NCBI RefSeq assembly: GCF_000701405.1
Contig: NZ_JNIV01000055.1
Location: 1 to 30,651 of the forward strand
Origin: Deinococcus marmoris DSM 12784
GTDB lineage: Bacteria; Deinococcota; Deinococci; Deinococcales; Deinococcaceae
Reading direction: 5' to 3'
DNA length: 30,651 bases
In this document: positions 1 through 14,950 of the stretch, one piece after another
Layout of the letters: every line of letters starts with the position of its first letter
Position numbering within the stretch: the stretch's first letter is position 1
Program-made: the position numbers and the translations under genes
Notes under the pieces: generated by a model
Databases searched by the model: none
Seen by the model: the letters and a program-made list of their open reading frames with translations, nothing else
What the model was told of the DNA's origin: nothing

Positions 1-2
1 TT

Positions 3-266
3 CGTCAGACGCAGGCTCTGGAGAACCATTGGAATACTGCGTTCTTCGCGCTCAGTCTGGGACGGGCAGAAGTGCTGCTGGAGGCCGCTGGCCTCCAGGG
101 TCGCCCGGCCACTTCACTGGTGTTTTCCTACGAAGACATCAAGCGGCGGGCCTTCAACCGGCTCTTTGCGTGGCGAATACTGAGCAATCTAGGTCTCCAG
201 GCACGATTTGCCGAATTAGGAAAACATCCGTCCAGGCCGCTGGATTTGGGGGTCAAAGCGGCTTGA
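3..266 (+). CDS. Transposase, C-terminal part (5' end outside window)
   Basis: The frame is open from the window edge to a TGA at 264-266, giving about 87 residues. The segment FSYEDIKRRAFNRLF followed by a hydrophobic stretch resembles the C-terminal helix of IS4-like DDE transposases, where FSM-D-K-x4-N-x-L motifs are common. That recognition comes from recalled family patterns, not a search. The catalytic D and E residues would lie upstream of the window, so completeness cannot be judged. It points the same way as the nuo operon. I could not place the IS right end or a target duplication in the next 100 bases with confidence. Confidence 0.55.
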   Translation, partial: RQTQALENHWNTAFFALSLGRAEVLLEAAGLQGRPATSLVFSYEDIKRRAFNRLFAWRILSNLGLQARFAELGKHPSRPLDLGVKAA

Positions 267-529
267 GGGTGGTCAAAACTGTCCGAACCATTGATGAGGG
301 CCTGACGGCTTCTTCCTCCTGCCTGGGCTGCCCTGGCCCGGTTCGCAACCCCAGTCCGCAACAGTGGGGGCATCGTCTCAGGCCCTGACAGGCTCTGGAC
401 CGCTCCATTTGGGGACAGCCGCTGAGACTGGGATGGTCAAGAACTGCGCCCGGTAAGCGTAAACGTGGTAAAACAAGGGGGTAACATAACCCAAAGTTTC
501 ATTCATCCACCTCTCTTTTTTTGATGCTA
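267..529. other. Gene-free stretch between transposase and nuo leader
   Basis: No convincing gene is present; the small frames here lack a ribosome site and protein-like composition. It should contain the IS right end and the start of the nuo promoter region. An A/T-richer part (about 455-530) holds TAACAT at 482-487 and a T7 tract near 515, but I see no -35/-10 pair with proper spacing. The nuo operon promoter probably lies here or just downstream, but its position is not resolved. Confidence 0.4.
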
Positions 530-576
530 TTCGTGCCGTTTTTCACGAGCTGTTTTGGACGGACAGACGGCACGAA
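530..576 (+). promoter_or_regulatory. 10-bp perfect inverted repeat in the nuoA leader
   Basis: TTCGTGCCGT at 530-539 is exactly complementary to ACGGCACGAA at 567-576, with a 27-nt spacer. As RNA this would form a stem-loop about 25-30 nt upstream of the nuoA Shine-Dalgarno site. It could be a leader structure controlling the first gene of the operon or a protein-binding palindrome. The function is inferred only from position. Confidence 0.45.
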
Positions 577-974
577 GCACACGGAAACAGGGAGCCAGGT
601 GGAAAAGGAGCATCGTTATCGAATACCTCAACTTTGTCATCATGTTGCTGGTGGCTGTGGGCATTGGCGTCCTGGCCGTGATCGTCAGCGCCATCCTGGG
701 GCCGAAAAAGAGCAGCCGCGCCAAGCTGATGCCCTACGAATCGGGCAACGATCCCGAGGGCGGCGTCGGCACCAGCCAGCGTTTCCCGGTGCATTTCTAT
801 CTGGTGGCGATGCTGTTCATCGTCTTCGACATTGAAACCGCCTTCTTCTACCCGCTGGCGGTGGCCTATCAGAAGCTGGTTCCCTTCGCCTTTTTTGAAG
901 CCCTGACCTTCGTGCTGCTGCTGCTGGTGGGTTACGTGTACGTGCTGAAAAAGCGGGTGCTGGAATGGGCGTGA
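555..974 (+). CDS. nuoA: NADH-quinone oxidoreductase subunit A
   Basis: NuoA is a small membrane subunit of complex I next to the quinone site. The frame has three hydrophobic helices and the family core [20 protein letters not shown], then [20 protein letters not shown], matching NuoA closely. The coordinates give the longest frame with an accepted start (TTG 555). The Shine-Dalgarno site at 603-610 points to a start at ATC 618 (IEYLNFVIM...), which would give 118 residues, the usual length. ATG 642 would cut into helix 1. It is the first gene of the operon. A 97-nt repeat-bearing gap separates it from nuoB. Identity is certain; the start is not. Confidence 0.95.
   Translation: MDGQTARSTRKQGARWKRSIVIEYLNFVIMLLVAVGIGVLAVIVSAILGPKKSSRAKLMPYESGNDPEGGVGTSQRFPVHFYLVAMLFIVFDIETAFFYPLAVAYQKLVPFAFFEALTFVLLLLVGYVYVLKKRVLEWA
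603..610 (+). promoter_or_regulatory. nuoA ribosome binding site
   Basis: AAAAGGAG is a strong Shine-Dalgarno match. No ATG, GTG or TTG in the nuoA frame lies at normal distance downstream. The codon seven bases after it is ATC at 618, which suggests initiation at an AUC codon. The in-frame alternatives are TTG 555, upstream of this site, and ATG 642, 31 nt downstream. Confidence 0.6.
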
Positions 975-979
975 GGGAT

Positions 980-1051
980 GTTGATGGAAGAAGGTTGATG
1001 GTTGAAGGTCAACCACGATTTTTCCATCAACCATCATCCATTCACCGTCAA
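980..1051. repeat. Converging heptamer arrays between nuoA and nuoB
   Basis: Four degenerate 7-nt units (GTTGATG, GAAGAAG, GTTGATG, GTTGAAG) occupy 980-1007. Four units of the opposite sense (CCATCAA, CCATCAT, CCATTCA, CCGTCAA) occupy 1024-1051. The two halves can pair as an imperfect hairpin. The 26 nt at 980-1005 recur exactly, inverted, at 6305-6330 in the nuoF-nuoG gap, so this is a dispersed repeat family. It ends just before the nuoB ribosome site. Confidence 0.8.
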
Positions 1052-1071
1052 CACGTACCGGAGGTACAGCC

Positions 1072-1608
1072 ATGCCCCTGAAAGAACTGATTGACCGCGA
1101 CTGGCAGGAGCTGGAATCCGAAGGCATTCTGTTTTCCAGCCTGGAAAAACTGGTGGCCTGGGGCCGCAGCAATAGCCTGTGGCCCGCCACATTCGGGCTG
1201 GCGTGCTGCGCCATTGAAATGATGAGCAGCACCAACGGGCGCAACGACATGGCCCGCTTCGGCTCCGAGGTCTTCCGCGCCAGCCCCCGGCAGGCCGACG
1301 TGATGATCGTCGCCGGACGCCTGAGCAAGAAGATGGCCCCGATCATGCGCCGCGTGTATGACCAGATGCCCGATCCCAAATGGGTGATCAGCATGGGCGC
1401 GTGCGCCAGCAGTGGCGGCATGTTCAACAACTACGCCATCGTGCAGAACGTGGACAGCGTGGTTCCGGTGGATATCTTCGTGCCGGGCTGCCCGCCGCGC
1501 CCCGAGGCCCTGATCTACGCCGTGATGCAGCTCCAGAAAAAGGTGCGCGGCGAGGCTTTTGACCAGTTGGGCCACCAGTTGCCGATGGTGGACGCGTGGA
1601 CCCGGTGA
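1072..1608 (+). CDS. nuoB: NADH-quinone oxidoreductase subunit B
   Basis: NuoB (Nqo6, PSST) carries the terminal [4Fe-4S] cluster N2, which passes electrons to quinone. The 178-residue protein has the tandem cysteines of [11 protein letters not shown] (C45, C46), C111 in GACASSGG and C140 in VPGCPPRPE: the full N2 ligand set. The start ATG 1072 follows GGAGG at 1060-1064 by seven bases. Its 3' end overlaps the nuoC frame by 13 nt if nuoC starts at GTG 1596. It acts on the cytoplasmic side with NuoC, NuoD and NuoI. Confidence 0.97.
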   Translation: MPLKELIDRDWQELESEGILFSSLEKLVAWGRSNSLWPATFGLACCAIEMMSSTNGRNDMARFGSEVFRASPRQADVMIVAGRLSKKMAPIMRRVYDQMPDPKWVISMGACASSGGMFNNYAIVQNVDSVVPVDIFVPGCPPRPEALIYAVMQLQKKVRGEAFDQLGHQLPMVDAWTR

Positions 1609-2432
1609 CGGGCGGCGGGGACGACAAGAAAACTACCCCGGAGGCCGAGCGCCTGACCGGGCGCGGTGGAGGAATGCAGTCTTCCCAGTCGCAGGCCCAG
1701 ACCGCGCCTCCCCAGACCGTCATCCGCACCGATCCGCCTACCATCACGGTCACTCCCACGCCCGCCCCACCTGTGGAAGTCACGGCCAGCGGTGCGGCAG
1801 TGGGCCGGACACCTCCACCCGCGCCCGCGCCGCCCGCAGACCCGCGCGACGTGACCGGACTGATCGCCGAACTCGGTCTGACCGAGGACGACACTGCCGA
1901 ACCCACCGCCCTCGTCCCATCCGAACGGCTGCGCGAGGTGGCCCAGGCCCTCAAGGAACGCGGCTTCATGCTGATGGACACCGTGGGCCTGGATTACCTG
2001 ACCTACACGCAGCCCCGGCCCAAGCGTTTTGCTGTGCTGCACAACATCTATCACCCCTATGACCACCGCCGCCTGTTCCTGCGGGTGTGGCTGGATGACG
2101 GTGAGACACTGGACAGTCTGTACCCGGTCTGGAAGGCCGCCAATTATCTGGAGCGTGAGGTCTATGACCTGATGGGCGTTGACTTCATCGGGCATCCCGA
2201 TATGCGCAAGGTGCTGACGCCGGACGATCTGGAAGGCCATCCCCTCCGCAAAGACTTTCCGCTGGGCGAGACCCCCACGCTGTTTCGCGACGGGCGTTTT
2301 CTGGACCCCGCTGCCTTCCGCGCGGGCGTCACTGGGCAGCAGTCGGGCCTGACGGGCTACCGGGGCGAACTGCGGCGCGGACGCGGGGAAGACCGTCTGC
2401 CGCCCGTGATGCCGGAGGGGGGACCAAAGTGA
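1596..2432 (+). CDS. nuoC: NADH-quinone oxidoreductase subunit C
   Basis: NuoC is the 30-kDa peripheral-arm subunit of complex I. The signature [20 protein letters not shown] is intact, followed by [12 protein letters not shown]. The chosen start is GTG 1596, inside nuoB. ATG 1674 is an alternative, but its GGAGG (1668-1672) is only one base away. The N-terminal region (about residues 27-85) is a Pro/Thr/Ala-rich low-complexity segment with PTPAPP and PPPAPAPP, not part of the usual NuoC fold, so the protein (278 aa) is longer than typical free NuoC. The conserved domain begins near residue 88. NuoC and NuoD are separate genes here, unlike in E. coli. Confidence 0.95.
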   Translation: MDPVTGGGDDKKTTPEAERLTGRGGGMQSSQSQAQTAPPQTVIRTDPPTITVTPTPAPPVEVTASGAAVGRTPPPAPAPPADPRDVTGLIAELGLTEDDTAEPTALVPSERLREVAQALKERGFMLMDTVGLDYLTYTQPRPKRFAVLHNIYHPYDHRRLFLRVWLDDGETLDSLYPVWKAANYLEREVYDLMGVDFIGHPDMRKVLTPDDLEGHPLRKDFPLGETPTLFRDGRFLDPAAFRAGVTGQQSGLTGYRGELRRGRGEDRLPPVMPEGGPK

Positions 2433-2481
2433 TGCTTAAGATCCTGCTTTCTGCCTCTTGCTGCCGTCAAGGAGGTTTTGC

Positions 2482-3813
2482 ATGACCCTTAAAGACAAGG
2501 ACCGCGCCGCCGTCAAGGAACGCGAGACGCTGCGTGACTTGCGCCGTGACCCCGATTCCGGCACCCTGCCGCGCCGTCAGATGGAACCTGATCATCAGGA
2601 ATCCACCATCGACGAGCGGCTGAACGGACGCACCGGGGCGCTGCTGCATACCGAGATGATGTCGCTGAACGTGGGGCCGCAGCATCCCAGCACGCACGGC
2701 GTGTTGCGCCTGGTGGTGGACATGGACGGCGAATACGTGGTCAAGGTCACGCCGCACATGGGTTACCTGCACACGGGTTTTGAGAAGACCTTTGAAAACC
2801 GCACCTACCAGCAGGGCGTGACCTACGCGCCGCGCACCGATTACCTGCACAGCTTCAGTCACGAGCTTTCATACGTGCTGAGCGTGGAAAAACTGCTTCA
2901 GGCCGAGGTACCCGAGCGCGCCACCACCGTCCGCGTGATCCTGCACGAGCTGGGGCGCATCCACAGCCATCTGGTGTTCGTGGGCACGGGCCTGCTGGAC
3001 CTGGGGGCGCTGACGCCGTTCTTCTACGCCTTCCGCGAAAAAGAGTCCCTTCAGGATCTGTTTGAAGCGGTCTGCGGCTACCGCATGAACCAGGGCTACT
3101 TCCGCGTGGGCGGCCTGTCACAGGACATTCCCGACGGCTGGCCTGCGATGGTCTCGCGCTTTCTGGTCCAGATGGAGGCAGGCGTCAAGGAATACACCAC
3201 CCTGTTTGCCAACAATCCGATCTTTCAGGACCGGGCGCGTGGGGTGGGCATCATTCCGCCCGATGTGGCCCTTGATCTGGGCCTGACCGGGCCAAACCTG
3301 CGCGCTTCCGGCGTGCCGCTGGACAACCGCAAGGACAACCCATACTGCGGCTACGAGACCTACGATTTCAACGTCGTGACCAGTCAGGACGGCGATAGCC
3401 TTGCCCGTTTCAACATGCGCCTGTGGGAGTTTGGCGAGAGCATCAAGATCATCCGGCAGGCGCTGGAGCGCTTGCGGCCCGGCCCGGTCAAGGACCCCAA
3501 CCGCAAGATTTCTCTGCCGCCCCGCCAGGAGCTGGAAACCAGCATGGAAGCCGTGATTCACCACTTCAAACTGGTGACGGAAGGCTTTCACCCGCCTATC
3601 GGTGAGGTCTACGTGCCTACCGAATCGGCGCGCGGCGAGGTGGGGTATTACATCGTCAGTGACGGCGGCAGCATGCCGTACCGCGTCAAGATTCGCGCCC
3701 CCAGTTTCGTCAATCTGCAAGCGCTGGAATACGCCTGCGTGGGCGCACAGTTCGCCGATCTGATCACCATTCTCGCCACCATTGACCCCGTGCTTGGGGA
3801 CGTGGATCGGTGA
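2482..3813 (+). CDS. nuoD: NADH-quinone oxidoreductase subunit D
   Basis: NuoD (49 kDa, Nqo4) forms most of the quinone pocket. The 443-residue product has [16 protein letters not shown] and the [12 protein letters not shown] segment. H72 and Y121 (in TDYLHS) align with the quinone-binding His38 and Tyr87 of Thermus Nqo4 as I recall that sequence. It ends in the usual DPVLGDVDR. The start ATG 2482 follows AAGGAGG (2469-2475) by six bases; an in-frame TTG at 2458 lies upstream of that site and is rejected. The N-terminus has roughly 35 charged residues more than Nqo4. Its TGA overlaps the next ATG by one base. Confidence 0.97.
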   Translation: MTLKDKDRAAVKERETLRDLRRDPDSGTLPRRQMEPDHQESTIDERLNGRTGALLHTEMMSLNVGPQHPSTHGVLRLVVDMDGEYVVKVTPHMGYLHTGFEKTFENRTYQQGVTYAPRTDYLHSFSHELSYVLSVEKLLQAEVPERATTVRVILHELGRIHSHLVFVGTGLLDLGALTPFFYAFREKESLQDLFEAVCGYRMNQGYFRVGGLSQDIPDGWPAMVSRFLVQMEAGVKEYTTLFANNPIFQDRARGVGIIPPDVALDLGLTGPNLRASGVPLDNRKDNPYCGYETYDFNVVTSQDGDSLARFNMRLWEFGESIKIIRQALERLRPGPVKDPNRKISLPPRQELETSMEAVIHHFKLVTEGFHPPIGEVYVPTESARGEVGYYIVSDGGSMPYRVKIRAPSFVNLQALEYACVGAQFADLITILATIDPVLGDVDR

Positions 3814-4268
3814 TGAGTAGTGAGGCCATCCTGCATCCGTTGTTCAAAGAGTTTGAGCGCCTTGATGAGCAGTCGGGTGTGTCGTGGCGAAGTTGGGAGA
3901 CACTAGGGAACCGTGTCGTGTCCTTCTGTGTTCGGAGCCAGAACTTTTCCGAAGAGAAGGCCGCGAGAGCTTCTGAATTTTTCAGACAAGTCAGAATAGA
4001 TGATGCGGAATTTAGAATGAAAACCGCTCAGGGCTTGGCTAAGGACGATGGCTGGTTCGAGTTTGCTGGCATATCTACTCCAAAATTCCGTGAACTCCAT
4101 GATTCTATGGTTCTCAATCTAGTCATTTTCGTTGACGATTTCCCCCCCCCTTCACCGAAATGTTTTTTCTTCTTGGTTACAAGAGTCCGCTTTTCGAGCA
4201 TTTCGAGATCAATGGGAACTTCGACTACGAAGGTAATTTCCTCTACGCTGATATCGAGTAAGGAGTAA
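3813..4268 (+). CDS. Unknown AT-rich gene inserted between nuoD and nuoE, frameshifted at a C9 tract
   Basis: I do not recognise this protein. It starts at ATG 3813, overlapping the nuoD stop as TGATG. The first 110 residues are charged and soluble-looking (SEAILHPLFKEFERLDEQSG..., FSEEKAARASEFFRQVR), with no signal peptide or membrane helix. As read, the frame passes a run of nine C (4142-4150) and ends in 37 Ser-rich residues at 4268. Adding one C (or removing two) gives PPFTEMFFLLGYKSPLFEHF... ending at TAA 4259-4261, which looks like genuine protein. That stop touches the nuoE Shine-Dalgarno site. Two 60-base stretches (3961-4020, 4081-4140) are 40% and 37% GC, against 72% for 4321-4380, suggesting transfer. 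It has no known complex I role. Confidence 0.6.
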   Translation: MSSEAILHPLFKEFERLDEQSGVSWRSWETLGNRVVSFCVRSQNFSEEKAARASEFFRQVRIDDAEFRMKTAQGLAKDDGWFEFAGISTPKFRELHDSMVLNLVIFVDDFPPPSPKCFFFLVTRVRFSSISRSMGTSTTKVISSTLISSKE

Positions 4269-4271
4269 GAC

Positions 4272-4894
4272 TTGAGTTACTTTGCCGATAAACAACCCCT
4301 CGTGGCCGATATTTTCAGCCGCTATCCCGATTCGCCGCAGGGCCGCCGCAGCGCGCTGATGCCCCTGATCCGCGAAGTGCAAGACGCTGAGGGCTTCGTG
4401 AATGGGACGCGTCTGGATGAGATCGCGGCCCTGTGCGGCACCACCGCCACCGAGGTTCGCAGCGTCATGAGCTTTTATTCCACGTACCACACGCTGCCCA
4501 CCGGCAAGTACCATCTTCAGGTGTGCAGCACGGTGATGTGTTCGCTGGCCGGGTCCGACGAGCTGTGGGACCATCTGGTGGAAACGTTGGATGTGCAGCC
4601 AGGGGAGGTCAGCCCCGATGGCCGTTTCAGCTTGCAAAAGGTGGAATGCCTCGGCTCGTGCGGCACCGCGCCGCTAATGCAGATCAATGATGACGGCTAC
4701 TACGAGAGAGTGACGCCGGGCAAATGCGCCCGCATTCTGGACTCTCTGCGCGCCGATCTTCAGCCGCTGCCCGACAACCCGGTGCCCGTGACAGTCAACG
4801 CCGAGGGACGGCAGACACTGGCAAATGGTGAAGTCGTCGGGGCCAGCATCACGGGTCTGGGCCAGCTCCCACCCATTTTCCCAGGAGGTGAAGC

Positions 4895-4898
<4 letters not shown>
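4272..4898 (+). CDS. nuoE: NADH-quinone oxidoreductase subunit E
   Basis: NuoE (24 kDa, Nqo2) holds the [2Fe-2S] cluster N1a next to the FMN subunit. Ligands are visible as C85 and C90 (CSTVMC) and C126 and C130 (ECLGSCG). An N-terminal helical bundle precedes the thioredoxin-like domain. The start is TTG 4272, six bases after AGGAG (4261-4265); no ATG fits. The C-terminal tail after residue 160 is Pro/Gly-rich, and the protein is slightly long at 208 aa. Its stop overlaps the nuoF start by four bases (ATGA), implying coupled translation. Confidence 0.96.
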
Positions 4899-6238
<1,340 letters not shown>

Positions 6239-6242
6239 GCAG

Positions 6243-6329
6243 GTTGATAGTTAATAGTCAATGGTTGATGTACGGAAACATGTCAGAGGACGGGGTTGTT
6301 TCCATCAACCATCAACCTTCTTCCATCAA
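6243..6329. repeat. Converging heptamer arrays between nuoF and nuoG
   Basis: The left half, 6243-6270, is GTTGATA, GTTAATA, GTCAATG, GTTGATG. The right half, 6302-6329, is CCATCAA, CCATCAA, CCTTCTT, CCATCAA. The right half contains the exact inverse of 26 nt from the nuoA-nuoB gap (980-1005). The halves are partly complementary across a 31-nt centre. The nuoG ribosome site (GAGG 6343-6346) follows directly. Confidence 0.8.
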
Positions 6330-6353
6330 CTTTCCCCCCTCTGAGGTACAGAA

Positions 6354-9679
<3,326 letters not shown>

Positions 9680-9720
9680 TATGGATGGTAATTTCTCGCT
9701 AAGTGGCGCTCCATCTTGCT

Positions 9721-9790
9721 TGCGGTTCCCCCCTCCCGGCCTCTCCTGCGGAGCTGTACCAGTCCCCCGCAGGGGGGGAGGAGCTAAAAG
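9721..9790. repeat. Dispersed GC-rich hairpin repeat, copy 1
   Basis: The 17 bases TGCGGTTCCCCCCTCCC (9721-9737) recur exactly, inverted, at 18688-18704. Both copies end at a similar GAGG(A/G)GCTAAA block, here 9778-9787. The C-rich and G-rich halves can pair into a hairpin. The two copies differ by about 24 nt in the middle. Position (between nuoH and nuoI here, between the GMC gene and the Gfo/Idh gene there) and inverted ends fit a small non-coding dispersed element. Confidence 0.7.
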
Positions 9791-9791
9791 C

Positions 9792-9860
9792 CTCAGACCC
9801 TTAGACCCTTTGACCCTTAGACTTTTGCCCTTCCCACATCCCACACCCCACATCCCACAC
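9792..9860. repeat. Octamer and heptamer tandem repeats between nuoH and nuoI
   Basis: Octamers CTCAGACC, CTTAGACC, CTTTGACC, CTTAGACT run from 9792 to 9823. Four exact-period heptamers CCCACAT, CCCACAC, CCCACAT, CCCACAC run from 9833 to 9860. The array ends immediately before the nuoI Shine-Dalgarno site (AAAGGAG, 9867-9873). The octamer resembles the TTTAGACC unit found in the next gap. Confidence 0.8.
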
Positions 9861-9879
9861 CCCCGCAAAGGAGCCACAC

Positions 9880-10416
9880 ATGGGCGTTCTTGACATTGCC
9901 AAGGGCATGGGCCTGACACTGGGCAAGCTGTTCCAGAAGCCCGTGACCGTCAGTTACCCGGAAGAGCGGGCCACCCTGCAACCGCGTTTCCGGGGGCGGC
10001 ACATCCTGACCCGGCACCCTGGCACGGGCCTGGAAAAGTGCATCGGCTGCTCGCTGTGCGCCGCCGCCTGCCCGGCCTACGCCATCTACGTGGAGGCCGC
10101 CGAGAACGATCCGGCGTCCCCCCACAGCCCCGGCGAACGCTACGCCAAGGTCTACGAGATCAATATGTTGCGCTGCATCTTCTGCGGCATGTGCGAGGAA
10201 GCCTGCCCCACGGGCGCGGTGGTCATGGGCAATGAATTTGAAATGGCCGATTACCGCTACGGCGACTTCGTGTATGCCAAGGAAGACATGCTGGTGGGCG
10301 TGACCGGATCAATCCCCCAGCGCCGCGAGGCCGCAAAAAGTGGCAAGCCCGTTCGTCTGGGCTTCCAGCTTGACGGCCCGCCGCGCGCGGAACTGGAGGG
10401 GGTGGAGTACAAGTGA
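9880..10416 (+). CDS. nuoI: NADH-quinone oxidoreductase subunit I
   Basis: NuoI (Nqo9, TYKY) carries clusters N6a and N6b, which lead to N2. Two ferredoxin motifs are intact: C54-C57-C60-C64 ([12 protein letters not shown]) and C99-C102-C105-C109 ([12 protein letters not shown]). An N-terminal amphipathic segment and a C-terminal tail flank them; the 178-aa length is normal. ATG 9880 follows AAAGGAG by six bases. Confidence 0.97.
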   Translation: MGVLDIAKGMGLTLGKLFQKPVTVSYPEERATLQPRFRGRHILTRHPGTGLEKCIGCSLCAAACPAYAIYVEAAENDPASPHSPGERYAKVYEINMLRCIFCGMCEEACPTGAVVMGNEFEMADYRYGDFVYAKEDMLVGVTGSIPQRREAAKSGKPVRLGFQLDGPPRAELEGVEYK

Positions 10417-10427
10417 GTTGCTGGTGC

Positions 10428-10510
10428 AAATGTCAAAACGTCAAAATGTCTGAATGTCTGAACGCTCAATCACCTGCCTTTAGACCTTTAGACCTTCAGA
10501 CTTTCAGACC
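10428..10510. repeat. Converging octamer arrays between nuoI and nuoJ
   Basis: Five 8-nt units (AAATGTCA, AAACGTCA, AAATGTCT, GAATGTCT, GAACGCTC) occupy 10428-10467. Four units of opposite sense (TTTAGACC twice, TTCAGACT, TTCAGACC) occupy 10479-10510. GTCTGAA on the left is the complement of TTCAGAC on the right, so the halves can pair. The design matches the heptamer gaps A/B and F/G with a different unit length. Confidence 0.8.
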
Positions 10511-10528
10511 CACTGAAGGCGGCCCCCA

Positions 10529-11169
<641 letters not shown>

Positions 11170-11170
<1 letters not shown>

Positions 11171-11472
11171 TGGTTCCAACCAGTTATTACATTGCCCTGT
11201 CGGGCCTTCTTTTTGCGATGGGCATGATTGGCGTCCTCACGCGCCGCACCGCCATCATGGTTTTTCTGAGTGTGGAGCTGATGCTGAACGCCGCCAACAT
11301 CGCGCTGGTGGCCTTTGCCCGCTCCTGGGGGGACCTGACCGGGCAGACCGCCGTGTTTATCGTGATGACCCTGGCCGCCGCCGAGGTGGCCATCGGTCTA
11401 GCCATCATCGTCGCCATCTTCCGCAAGCGCGAGACCACCAACGTGGACGATCTCGCGGCGATGAAAGGCTGA
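11170..11472 (+). CDS. nuoK: NADH-quinone oxidoreductase subunit K
   Basis: NuoK (ND4L, Nqo11) is a three-helix subunit on the proton path. The two conserved membrane glutamates are present at E36 (LSVELMLNA) and E72 ([12 protein letters not shown]), the same numbering as in E. coli as I recall. The length of 100 aa is standard. It overlaps nuoJ by one base, and nuoL starts directly after its stop. Confidence 0.97.
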
Positions 11473-13416
<1,944 letters not shown>

Positions 13417-13506
13417 GCTTCACCTCGCCTCTCGTCCTGACCAAAGGCTGTCCATTGATCTCTTGCTCCGGCCTGTCTCTCTCCCCACTCACCCCGGAGG
13501 CCCCCC

Positions 13507-14949
13507 ATGTTTGACCCCCAATGGCTTCCCACCATCATGATTTTTTTGCCGCTGCTGGGCAGCCTGCTGATCTTTGTCACCCCCAACCGCTGGCGCGACG
13601 AGATGGCCGGGTTCATCGCCGCCGTCACTCTGGGCCTCGGATTGATGATCTGGTATGCGGGCGGCTCCGGGCTGCTGAGCCTGAACTGGATTCCGGCGCT
13701 GGGCATCACCTACAGCGTGGAACTGTCGGGCGTCAGTCTGGCGCTGGCAATGGTCACGGCCTTCATGTCGTTCATCGCGGTGCTGTACGCGGCGCGGCGC
13801 ATTCCCAACCCCGGCACCATGCTGGCCCTGATTCTGGCGATGGAAACCGGGCTGCTGGGCATCTTCGCCGCGCGGGACCTGATTCTGTTCTACGTCTTCT
13901 TTGAAGATGCTCTGCTGCCTTCCCTCCTGATGCTGGCGATCTACGGCAAGGCGCACCGGATGCGGGCGCTGGTCAAGTTCGCGGCCTACACGCTGTTCGG
14001 CAGCCTGCTGATGCTGGTGAGCATCATCGGCGTGCGCTACCTGGGCGGCAGCCCGACGTTCGCGCTGGTGGACCTCAAGCAGCATCTGGTGACGGGTCCG
14101 GCGCAGACGTGGCTGTACCTGGGCTTCCTGACGGCGATGGCGGTCAAGCTGCCGCTGTGGCCGCTGCACGCGTGGCTGCCCGACTTTCATGAGCAGAACC
14201 ACGACAGCGGCATTCCCGATGTGATGGGCACGCTGTACAAGGTGGGTGGTTACGGCCTGTTCACCTTCGCCATTCCGCTGTTTCCCGACGCCTCGCTGGA
14301 GCTGCGCCCGATCCTGATGGGACTGGCCGCCTTCACGGCGCTTTACTCCGCGTGGGTGGCCTTCGGGCAGAAGGACTGGAAGCGCCTGATGGCCTACGCG
14401 GGCCTGTCGCACATGGGTTTCGTGGCGCTGGGCGTGTTCTCCCTGAACGAAACGGCAGTGATCGGCGCGATGTACCTGCTGGCCTTCCAGAACCTGTACA
14501 CCGGGGCGCTGTTCCTGAGCGTGGGTATGGTGCAGGAGCGCATCGGCAGCCTGGACACCCGCGTGGGCGGCCTGATGACTTCTGCCGGGGCGCTGGGCGG
14601 CCTGACGATGGCCCTGTGGTTCGCCTCCATCGCCGTGCCGGGATTCGCCGGGTTTATCGGGGAGTTCTCGGTGCTGCTGGGCGCGTATCAGGTGTCGCCG
14701 TGGCTGGCCTTCGTGGCAGGGATTACCACCATCGCCGCCGCCGCCTATGCCCTGACCGCCTTCCAGACCACCTTCTGGCAGGCCCGTCCGCTGGGCGGGG
14801 TAGTGGTGCGTGACCTCGTGCATACCGAATGGCTGATCCTGGGGCTGCCGCTGGCCGTCGCCATCTTCTTCGGCGTGTACAGCGCCCCGGCCCTGAACCT
14901 GATGCAACCCGCCGTTCGTTCGGTTCTTTCTGCCCTGGGAGGCAACTGA
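13507..14949 (+). CDS. nuoM: NADH-quinone oxidoreductase subunit M
   Basis: NuoM (ND4, Nqo13) is an antiporter-like proton-pumping subunit with 14 predicted helices. E133 (FYVFFEDALLPS) and K in AMAVKLPLWPLHAWLPDF are the expected charged residues. The loop after WLPD reads FHEQNHDSGIPDVMG instead of the common AHTEAPT-type motif; Thermus Nqo13, as I recall, has a similar FHQENHPSG form, so this looks lineage-specific rather than damaged. ATG 13507 follows GGAGG (13496-13500) by six bases. The length of 480 aa is normal. Confidence 0.96.
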   Translation: MFDPQWLPTIMIFLPLLGSLLIFVTPNRWRDEMAGFIAAVTLGLGLMIWYAGGSGLLSLNWIPALGITYSVELSGVSLALAMVTAFMSFIAVLYAARRIPNPGTMLALILAMETGLLGIFAARDLILFYVFFEDALLPSLLMLAIYGKAHRMRALVKFAAYTLFGSLLMLVSIIGVRYLGGSPTFALVDLKQHLVTGPAQTWLYLGFLTAMAVKLPLWPLHAWLPDFHEQNHDSGIPDVMGTLYKVGGYGLFTFAIPLFPDASLELRPILMGLAAFTALYSAWVAFGQKDWKRLMAYAGLSHMGFVALGVFSLNETAVIGAMYLLAFQNLYTGALFLSVGMVQERIGSLDTRVGGLMTSAGALGGLTMALWFASIAVPGFAGFIGEFSVLLGAYQVSPWLAFVAGITTIAAAAYALTAFQTTFWQARPLGGVVVRDLVHTEWLILGLPLAVAIFFGVYSAPALNLMQPAVRSVLSALGGN

Positions 14950-14950
14950 T

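Noticed and set aside
29..388. Open frame of 119 codons at the left end
   Set aside because: It overlaps the transposase-like frame in another phase and has no protein-like pattern.
480..490. TAACATAA resembling half of the Deinococcus radiation/desiccation response palindrome
   Set aside because: Only one half-site is present; the other arm of the 17-bp palindrome is missing.
2458..2481. TTG 2458 as nuoD start
   Set aside because: The Shine-Dalgarno site at 2469-2475 lies inside this extension and is well placed for ATG 2482.
14190..14235. NuoM loop considered as a damaged motif
   Set aside because: The frame is intact and the recalled Thermus protein has a similar loop, so it is better seen as lineage-specific.
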